The position numbers were made by a program, and so were the translations under genes. A DNA stretch of 11,745 bases from DATDVC01 sp036517695 (lineage in GTDB: Bacteria > Patescibacteriota > Minisyncoccia > Phycocordibacterales > WO2-35-19), in the NCBI GenBank assembly GCA_036517695.1, contig DATDVC010000015.1, positions 1 through 11,745 of the forward strand, in the 5' to 3' direction. The notes under the pieces were generated by a model. It saw only the letters and a program-made list of their open reading frames with translations, was not told the origin of the DNA and ran no database searches. Positions 1-5,314 of this stretch are shown here, piece by piece (within the stretch, counting starts at the first letter, position 1; the number at the start of each line of letters is the position of its first letter).

Positions 1-25
1 TGTTAAAATAAGGCGTAAATCGTTT

Positions 26-1225
26 ATGCCAAAAAAAGTTTTAATATTTTCAGTTACTTATTATCCGAGACTGGTTGGCGGTGATGTGGTCGCGGTTAAG
101 GAAATCACAAACAGGATTGATCCTAAAGAATTTGAATTCCATCTTATTACTTTGCGGTTTGACAAAAATTTACCGAGAGAGGAAAAAATAGGCAATGTGA
201 ATGTTTATCGACTTGGATTTGTGGGAGATATGAAAGAATCGGCAGATTCTCTTAAGTTCCCCCTTCACTACAACAAATATCTTTTCACTATTCTGGGCGC
301 ATGGAAAGCTTTTCGTCTTTCAAGAAAAATAAAGTTTGATCTATCTTGGTCTGTAATGGCAAACTATGCTGGTTTTGCGGCGCTGTTTTTTAAGTTTCTG
401 AAACCGAAAATACCCTTTCTCCTGACTCTTCAAGAGGGTGATCCTTTTGAGTATACAAAAAAGAGAGTTGGTATTTTTTACCCACTTTTCAAAATGATTT
501 TTACGCGGGCGGATGCCGTTCAGGCGATTTCTCACTATCTTGCTCGCCACGCAAAAGATATGGGCTTTAAAGGAGAGCCAAAAGTTGTTCCCAATGGAGT
601 TGATATAGATAGATTTGATATAGAAATAAGCAGAGAAGAAAGAGTTAAAATTAGAGAAAAACTTGGGTTAAAAGAAAATGACATTGCGCTTGTGACCACC
701 TCGAGATTGGTGATTAAAAATGGGGTGGGGGATGTGATCGAAGCGCTCGCCAAATTGCCGGAGAACGTAAAATTTGTGATTTTTGGTGAAGGATATTTAA
801 AAGAAAATTTAAAATTTAAAATTGAAAATTTAAAATTAGGGGACAGAGTTTTTTTGAAAGGTTTTATTGACCACAAAGAAATGCCGAAATATCTTAAAGC
901 TTGCGATATCTTTATCAGACCTTCTTTGTCCGAAGGTTTTGGGGTTTCTTTTGTGGAAGCCATGGCGGCGCGTCTTCCTGTTGTTGCGACCCGAGTGGGA
1001 GGGATAGCCGACTTTTTGGAAGACCCTTCGAATTCTTCAGGGCAAGTGGCTACTGGGTATGTTTGCGAACCGCAAAATCCGCAAAGCGTGGCAAATACGG
1101 TAAATCAAGCTATAAACGACGTAGGTCAAAACCGCATCATAGACAACGCTTACAAAATGGTAAAAGAAAAATACGATTGGAATTTGGTCGCAGGTAAAAT
1201 GAAAGGAATTTTTGAGTCATTATAA
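26..1225 (+). CDS. GT4-family glycosyltransferase
   Basis: Predicted retaining GT-B glycosyltransferase of 399 aa, normal length for GT4, acting in the cytoplasm on a nucleotide sugar to extend a surface glycan. The N-terminal Rossmann half has the usual opening (strand VLIFSV, then YYPRLVGGD at 12-20). The C-terminal donor half begins near PNGVDIDRF (189-197) and carries the EX7E motif, E303 and E311, followed by EAMAARLPVVAT. The donor and acceptor sugars cannot be told. The ATG at 26 is chosen because homologues begin like MPKKVLIFS; the frame is open upstream to the window edge and only a weak AAGG lies about 12 nt before it. Two oddities sit inside the gene: a 7-bp tandem repeat at 804-838 and a palindromic insertion at 1024-1042 that adds about nine residues to the usual FLEDGxTG loop. 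A terminator follows directly, so this is probably the last gene of a transcript that begins to the left. Confidence 0.9.
   Translation: MPKKVLIFSVTYYPRLVGGDVVAVKEITNRIDPKEFEFHLITLRFDKNLPREEKIGNVNVYRLGFVGDMKESADSLKFPLHYNKYLFTILGAWKAFRLSRKIKFDLSWSVMANYAGFAALFFKFLKPKIPFLLTLQEGDPFEYTKKRVGIFYPLFKMIFTRADAVQAISHYLARHAKDMGFKGEPKVVPNGVDIDRFDIEISREERVKIREKLGLKENDIALVTTSRLVIKNGVGDVIEALAKLPENVKFVIFGEGYLKENLKFKIENLKLGDRVFLKGFIDHKEMPKYLKACDIFIRPSLSEGFGVSFVEAMAARLPVVATRVGGIADFLEDPSNSSGQVATGYVCEPQNPQSVANTVNQAINDVGQNRIIDNAYKMVKEKYDWNLVAGKMKGIFESL
804..838 (+). repeat. Five tandem copies of a 7-bp unit (AAAATTT) inside a GT4 gene
   Basis: Consecutive units read AAAATTT, AAAATTT, AAAATTG, AAAATTT, AAAATTA. 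They encode about residues 260-271 (ENLKFKIENLKL), in the helix after the VIFGEG strand. The protein keeps a normal GT4 length here, so the repeat is tolerated in the present copy number. Seven is not a multiple of three, so gain or loss of one unit would shift the frame upstream of the catalytic EX7E motif. Confidence 0.85.
1022..1051 (+). repeat. Palindromic insertion in coding sequence (residues DPSNSSGQVA)
   Basis: The core CCCTTCGAATTCTTCAGGG lies at 1024-1042. Related GT4 enzymes usually read FLEDGxTGYxxxP at this point; here the text is FLED, then PSNSSGQVA, then TGYVCEP, as if about nine codons had been inserted in frame into a surface loop. The core resembles dispersed palindromes of the form CCCTTCGAC...CTCAGGG that I know from several bacterial groups. 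The comparison is from memory. Confidence 0.6.
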
Positions 1226-1228
1226 AAA

Positions 1229-1267
1229 ACAGGCCTACCTCTCGCTAGAGGCGGGCCTGTCATTTTT
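1229..1267. terminator. Bidirectional rho-independent terminator
   Basis: The stem pairs ACAGGCC (1229-1235) with GGCCTGT (1254-1260), then after a short mismatch CCTCT with AGAGG around a CGCT loop. A run of T (1263-1267) follows on the plus strand. Six A (1224-1229) before the stem give a T run for minus-strand transcripts. It sits exactly between the converging stops at 1225 and 1266 and so serves both genes; the two stop codons lie within or next to the T runs. Confidence 0.85.
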
Positions 1268-2096
1268 ACTTCGGGTAGCCTGGCAGAATGAAATTTTCCA
1301 TCTCTCTCCAATCGTACCCTTCCATCTGAAGGCATGCTTCGTGGCGCCCGGTCTTCGACTTTCTTTTCAGGTGTTCTCTCCGGGATCCTTCAGGATCTTT
1401 TGCTGGATCGGGAGTTTCCCATACCCCCGTTTCAAGTGGGAATACTGGGGCGATGCATCGCCCGAAATTTACACCAAGGCGGTACAGGGTTGTCGTCTCC
1501 AGACCAGCAAAAGCAATTGGACCATCTTCTGTCTGTATGTAGCGATTTTTGCTTCGGTCGACACGAGGATTTCCTTCTGCCAGACTCATTCCGCCAACTG
1601 AAAAGAAGGCGACCAAATCCCAAATAGCAAAGGTGTTCGTGATACACCCTCTTTTGATGAATTCACTAAGTGTCGGGTCTGGTAGAACAAAACCTGCTAC
1701 TAATGCACTATCTTCGAATGGCTCAATGAGGGCCTCGAGGTTTTCCTCCGATACTAGTGAGGCGCAACTACTTGATAGTACCAAAGTGTGCGTACAGCCC
1801 CGACTCAATTGCCAGATCGCTGTCTCGTTGACTGCGCCGGAGAAGATGTCCAACCGAGTCTCTCTGACCGTCGACACGAGGTGTGTAGGTAATTTCCCGA
1901 GGGTGTTTTTGGTTTTCCCGCAGTCTACGTCGATGAACGCTGGATTGATCGGTATTACCACATCAATCCTAGATATGGGGACACCAGTTCTTCGTGTGGC
2001 AGTCAAAGCTCCCACTGTTTTGTGGATTTGTATGACTTGGTCTTTAACCAGCTCCGGTGTTTTTGCGAAACACCGGAGGATGACGCCGAGTTTCAT
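1266..2096 (-). CDS. Hypothetical protein, probably GT-A fold related to GT2 but without DxD
   Basis: A 276-aa protein I do not recognise by name. Its order of elements recalls a GT2 catalytic domain: strand DVVIPI (45-50), helix ETAIWQLSRG (91-100), strand TLVLSSS (104-110), helix ENLEALIEPFED (118-129), then ALVAGFV, ITNTFAIWDLVAFFSVGGM (152-170, like the FxIWRREVxxxVGGF segment) and FAGLETTTLYRLG (196-208, like the GEDTDLxLR segment). Where a DxD should follow the third strand it reads SSSCAS, so metal-dependent transfer is doubtful. The frame extends to a TTG at 2126, but that codon lies inside the promoter; the ATG at 2096 has AGAGG nine nt upstream and is the likely start. GC by eye is above 50% in several lines, far above its neighbours. 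It stands alone with its own promoter and terminator. The C-terminus has a charged stretch (EGSRREHLKRKSKTGRHE). The fold call is tentative. Confidence 0.75.
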   Translation of the reverse strand: MKLGVILRCFAKTPELVKDQVIQIHKTVGALTATRRTGVPISRIDVVIPINPAFIDVDCGKTKNTLGKLPTHLVSTVRETRLDIFSGAVNETAIWQLSRGCTHTLVLSSSCASLVSEENLEALIEPFEDSALVAGFVLPDPTLSEFIKRGCITNTFAIWDLVAFFSVGGMSLAEGNPRVDRSKNRYIQTEDGPIAFAGLETTTLYRLGVNFGRCIAPVFPLETGVWETPDPAKDPEGSRREHLKRKSKTGRHEACLQMEGYDWREMENFILPGYPK

Positions 2097-2117
2097 CTGC
2101 TTAAACCTCTTTTGTGA

Positions 2118-2145
2118 ATTATACAAAAGAATTTTGTAAGGTCAA
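2118..2145 (-). promoter_or_regulatory. Sigma-70-type promoter for the 2096-1266 gene
   Basis: On the minus strand TTGACC (2145-2140) is followed after 16 nt by a perfect TATAAT (2123-2118). The transcript should start near 2111, leaving a leader of only about 15 nt that begins at or just before the AGAGG ribosome site (2110-2106). This is the best promoter match in the window. Confidence 0.8.
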
Positions 2146-2182
2146 TATATTTAAAGAATCAAGTTGGATGTAAGATTTTGTT

Positions 2183-3268
2183 ATGAAAATTGGAGTGATT
2201 GGGGCCGGGATTTATGGGACGACAATAGCTATCAAGCTTGCGGATCACGGATTTGAAATTGATCTTTTTGAAAAAGAGAAAGATATTCTACAAGCCGCTT
2301 CGGGCATCAATCAATATAGATTGCATAGAGGATACCACTACCCAAGAAGCATGGAGACGGGAGCATCTTCTCGCCAAGCCCAGCCTCTTTTTGATTTGGA
2401 ATATGGAGAGGCCATCATAAATAAAAACAAGCATTATTATTGCGTTCCCAAAAAAGACAGCAAGGTTTCTGGCAGAGACTTTATTAAGTTTTGCTATGAT
2501 TCAGGATTAGAACACCGCAAGGCAGAATTACCCCATATAAACAAAAAAGTTTTTGACGTTATTATAGAAGGGCAGGAAACACTTGTAGATCCAATCAAGC
2601 TTAGAAATATTGTTAAAGATAAAATCAACAAAAGAAAGGTTAATCTAATGACCGAACGAGTGGCCACCGCGAAGGACATTGAAAATTATGATACAGTCGT
2701 CAACTGCACCTATGCTAACCTGAATTCCATTTTAGAAAATTATCCAGAGGCAAAGCGACAATACCAATTTGAGGTTTGCGAAAAACCAGTGCTAAAGTTG
2801 CCAGATAAATTTAAAAATATAAGTGCCGTCATTATGGACGGGCCTTTCTTTTGCATTGACCCTTATGCCGATACTGATATGCATGTGATGGGGAACGTGG
2901 TTCATGCCATACACGCCACAAATGTGGGTTTTTTGCCGGAGATACCAGACAATATCAAATCCTTGCTAAACAGGGGGGTAATCAAAAATCCACCGCATTC
3001 TCGAGTCGGTAAGTTTTTAGAATCAGCGTCTTATTTTATGCCGGAAATAGCCAAAGCGGAGCATGTGGGTTCTATGTATACAATACGGACAGTCCTTCCG
3101 AATGTTCATCATACCGATGAACGTCCTACCGTTGTAAACAAAATCAATAACAAAATAATCAACGTTTTTTCCGGCAAACTAGGCAATTGCGTCCAAGCAG
3201 CGGAAGAAGTTTTGAAAATAGTAGAAAATAAAGAAATGGAAGGTAAGTTTACAACGGCTTTTCAATAG
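2183..3268 (+). CDS. DAO-family FAD-dependent oxidoreductase
   Basis: A 361-aa flavoprotein of the glycine oxidase/D-amino-acid oxidase type. The dinucleotide fold opens at residue 2 with GAGIYG (7-12) and the acidic residue at the end of the second strand is E30 (DLFEKE). The segment RLHRGYHYPRS (46-56) follows, then the second FAD-contact strand YDTVVNCTYAN (169-179), and near the end FSGKLGNCVQAAEEV (329-343), the usual place of the C-terminal FAD contact. No signal peptide; cytoplasmic. Relatives occur in polysaccharide loci beside Gfo/Idh enzymes, and here such a gene faces it, so oxidation of a sugar or amino-sugar intermediate is the best guess; the substrate is unknown. The start is the ATG right before the nucleotide-binding strand; no clear SD precedes it. 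The last 20 bp overlap the opposing gene and no terminator separates them. Confidence 0.85.
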   Translation: MKIGVIGAGIYGTTIAIKLADHGFEIDLFEKEKDILQAASGINQYRLHRGYHYPRSMETGASSRQAQPLFDLEYGEAIINKNKHYYCVPKKDSKVSGRDFIKFCYDSGLEHRKAELPHINKKVFDVIIEGQETLVDPIKLRNIVKDKINKRKVNLMTERVATAKDIENYDTVVNCTYANLNSILENYPEAKRQYQFEVCEKPVLKLPDKFKNISAVIMDGPFFCIDPYADTDMHVMGNVVHAIHATNVGFLPEIPDNIKSLLNRGVIKNPPHSRVGKFLESASYFMPEIAKAEHVGSMYTIRTVLPNVHHTDERPTVVNKINNKIINVFSGKLGNCVQAAEEVLKIVENKEMEGKFTTAFQ

Positions 3269-4130
3269 TTTTTAAAACTTGGACCGCGAAGTCGCCATCT
3301 GCTTTAGGTTTGGTGCCGTTTTGGACAGAGTCGAAAAAATCCATAAGCTCTCTTTTTACAGGAGAATCCGAGCTTATTTCCACCTTTCCCAATTTTTCTT
3401 CCTTGACGATAAACAAGTCGTTATTGTTCCAAATATATGAAGCGTGAACCGACTTCACTGTAACTGTTTTTCTTTTTTCCGGACTCACTCTGTTTATAAT
3501 AGAGTCCGCATGGAACCTTCCGACTTTCATGTTGCAATAAACAATATCGGATTTAGAAATAACCCCGCTTTGTTTAAGGTCTGAAACAACAATATCAGTT
3601 CCGGTAAGATGTTTTAGGATGGACACTTCATGAGAAAGCAGGTGAGCTGGAGCCGGATCGTTAAAAGTGCCCCATTTGAACCATTCCATATTTATATATT
3701 CAATATCTTTTGGCTCAATTTTTTCCATTATTTTTTGGAGAACGGGATGGTGGATAAATTCGTATCCGACAGCAAAAATCAAATTATTTTGTTTGGCCGC
3801 TTCATTTATTTTGCTCAACTCGTTACTATCATTGGCACCCGGTTTTTCAAGAAAAAGGTGCTTGCCGGAAGCAATCACTTTTTTTGAAATTTCAAAATGA
3901 GTTTGAGTTGGGGTGGCTACCGCGACTGCTGTTATTTCAGGGTTATCCAAAATCTCGTCTAAATTCTGGCTAACTTTTATCAAGGGGTAATTTTCTTTCA
4001 AGAATGAAATTGTGCCGCTACTTCCTTTGGTAACCACTGTTTGTAAATCGGCTTGAAGGGCAAGCTCGGAGAGTAATTTTTTGCCCCATTTTCCGCTTCC
4101 CACGAGAGCTATTTTCGGTTTTGGTCGCAT
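3249..4130 (-). CDS. Gfo/Idh/MocA-family NAD(P)-dependent oxidoreductase
   Basis: A 293-aa protein with an N-terminal NAD(P)-binding Rossmann fold: strand KIALVGSGKWGKKLL with G11-x-G13-x-x-G16, then AVAVATPTQTHFEI (68-81) and the family motif HLFLEKPGAN with catalytic K96 (EKP 95-97). H167 in HLLSHEVSILKHL is the likely second catalytic residue. The family usually has 330-390 residues, so the C-terminal sheet domain is short, although the frame is intact and ends in ordinary sequence. It would oxidise or reduce a sugar-nucleotide hydroxyl in the cytoplasm. Start: the ATG at 4130, with no SD; a promoter candidate lies just upstream. It is divergent from the GT operon and overlaps the FAD oxidoreductase gene tail to tail. 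Confidence 0.88.
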   Translation of the reverse strand: MRPKPKIALVGSGKWGKKLLSELALQADLQTVVTKGSSGTISFLKENYPLIKVSQNLDEILDNPEITAVAVATPTQTHFEISKKVIASGKHLFLEKPGANDSNELSKINEAAKQNNLIFAVGYEFIHHPVLQKIMEKIEPKDIEYINMEWFKWGTFNDPAPAHLLSHEVSILKHLTGTDIVVSDLKQSGVISKSDIVYCNMKVGRFHADSIINRVSPEKRKTVTVKSVHASYIWNNNDLFIVKEEKLGKVEISSDSPVKRELMDFFDSVQNGTKPKADGDFAVQVLKTIEKPL

Positions 4131-4150
4131 GATTTTAAGTTGGCTTTATA

Positions 4151-4159
4151 TGTGATAAT
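4151..4159 (+). promoter_or_regulatory. Extended -10 candidate for the glycosyltransferase operon
   Basis: TGTGATAAT reads as TGn plus GATAAT, an extended -10 element, with no convincing -35. It lies 27 nt before the ATG at 4187, in the only 56-bp gap upstream of the seven-gene operon, and on top of the opposing promoter's -10 region. Confidence 0.35.
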
Positions 4160-4182
4160 ATAAGAAAAAGTTAATTAATTCA
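4155..4182 (-). promoter_or_regulatory. Promoter candidate for the Gfo/Idh/MocA gene
   Basis: On the minus strand TTGAAT (4182-4177) and TATTAT (4160-4155) are 16 nt apart. The predicted transcript start near 4148 leaves a leader of about 17 nt before the ATG at 4130. It overlaps the candidate for the opposite operon. Confidence 0.5.
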
Positions 4183-4186
4183 ATCC

Positions 4187-5314
4187 ATGAAGATATTGCT
4201 TGCAGCTGGAATTTTCTACCCGGATGTCGGTGGCCCCGCCATACATGTGCGTAAGATAGCCGAGAGACTTAAATCAGAAGGATTTGAGCCAATTGTTATT
4301 GCTTATGGGGATGATCCCGATAACAAAAAATTTAATTTTGAAATAGTCCGGATTTCACGCTCTCACCATAAAGTTTTTCAATGGCTGATTTACATTTGGC
4401 GGGCGATAACTTTCGCCTTTAAATCAAAAATGGTCTATGCTTTTGACCCGACTGCGGCTGGTTTGCCGGCGCGCATTGCGGCTTATGTTGCCGGCAAGCC
4501 TTTTGCAATCAGGATCGGTGGAGACCCTATATGGGAAAGGGAAGCGGAGATGGGCAAGCGAGTAATGTCTATTACCGATTACTACAATCTAAATCTTTTT
4601 AAAAAAGATAAGCCGGTTTTGTACCATTTTATCAAATGGCTGGTGAATAGCGCGCATGTCGTCATTTTTTACAACCAATTTTGGAAAGATTTTTATAACA
4701 AATATTACAGTCTGCCGTTTGAAAAAATCAGAATAATAAAAAATCCGATTTTTAGAAAGGAAAAGGCTTTGCCCGAACTCACGGATGATCCGCAAATAAT
4801 TTTTGCTGGCCGATTCGTAACTTACAAAAATTTGCCTCTTGTCATGAGGGCGTTTGATAAGGTGAGAACTAATTTAAACAGAGGTAAGTTGCTTTTGGTG
4901 GGCAAGGGTCCGGAATTTGAAACTTTGCTTGAAATAAAGAACGGATTGTCCTCGTCAAGCCACATAAATTTTCTGGAATCTCTTCCGCAAGAAAAATTGT
5001 TTGATGAAATCAGGCGATCGGCTATTTCTTTGGGGCCGGCGCTTTCGGAGTTTAACCCAAATTTTATTTTGGAATCATTGTCGCTCGGCAAACCTGTCAT
5101 CTTAAGCAAAGGGCATGGTTTGTCTGTAGATTTGCCGGAGGAATTCCTTTTTAACCCGCTTGATGAAAATGAACTTGTGTCAAAAATGAAGTATCTGTTG
5201 GACCCTCAAAACTATAAAAAGGCGGTGGAAACGGTTTCTGATCTGGATATGAGTCAAACATGGGAAAAGGTTACGGATTTTCACCTGGCTTTAGTAAAGG
5301 AATTCACAAAATGA
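4187..5314 (+). CDS. GT4-family glycosyltransferase, first gene of the operon
   Basis: A 375-aa GT-B glycosyltransferase. The acceptor half opens with LLAAGIFYPDVGGPAIHVRKIAERL (4-28), the typical glycine-rich GT4 loop; IRIGGDPIWERE (108-119) is another recognisable GT4 segment. The donor half has IKNPIF (184-189), GRFVTYKNLPLVMRAF (208-223), LLLVGKGPE (235-243) and an intact EX7E pair, E288 and E296 (SEFNPNFILESLSLGKPVI). It would transfer a sugar from a nucleotide donor to a lipid-linked acceptor at the inner membrane face. Start: the ATG at 4187 directly before the first strand; no SD is visible, so initiation may rely on the short, A/T-rich leader. Its stop overlaps the next start as ATGA, which suggests translational coupling. 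Confidence 0.9.
   Translation: MKILLAAGIFYPDVGGPAIHVRKIAERLKSEGFEPIVIAYGDDPDNKKFNFEIVRISRSHHKVFQWLIYIWRAITFAFKSKMVYAFDPTAAGLPARIAAYVAGKPFAIRIGGDPIWEREAEMGKRVMSITDYYNLNLFKKDKPVLYHFIKWLVNSAHVVIFYNQFWKDFYNKYYSLPFEKIRIIKNPIFRKEKALPELTDDPQIIFAGRFVTYKNLPLVMRAFDKVRTNLNRGKLLLVGKGPEFETLLEIKNGLSSSSHINFLESLPQEKLFDEIRRSAISLGPALSEFNPNFILESLSLGKPVILSKGHGLSVDLPEEFLFNPLDENELVSKMKYLLDPQNYKKAVETVSDLDMSQTWEKVTDFHLALVKEFTK
5296..5301 (+). promoter_or_regulatory. Ribosome binding site that fixes the start at 5311
   Basis: AAAGGA stands nine nt before the ATG at 5311. It is the clearest SD inside the operon and favours this ATG over the in-frame ATG at 5260, which would add 17 unrelated residues and overlap the previous gene by more than 50 bp. 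Confidence 0.7.

Noticed and set aside
1..25. End of an upstream gene (TAA at 4-6 or 9-11).
   Set aside because: Either stop could end a gene, but there are too few codons to tell.
535..963. A 142-codon minus-strand open frame inside the first GT4 gene.
   Set aside because: Ser/Pro/Phe-rich translation with no motif, opposite well-conserved GT4 coding sequence.
1549..2139. A 196-codon plus-strand open frame opposite the DxD-less gene.
   Set aside because: It has no ribosome site, an un-protein-like composition (Ser/Thr/Arg-rich) and lies wholly antisense to a gene with a clear promoter, SD and terminator; the high GC makes such shadows likely.
5260..5310. Upstream ATG for the GT4-GtrA fusion, adding 17 residues.
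   Set aside because: The added residues (MGKGYGFSPGFSKGIHK) lie before the true first strand, overlap the previous gene, and lack an SD, while ATG 5311 has AAAGGA and an ATGA overlap.
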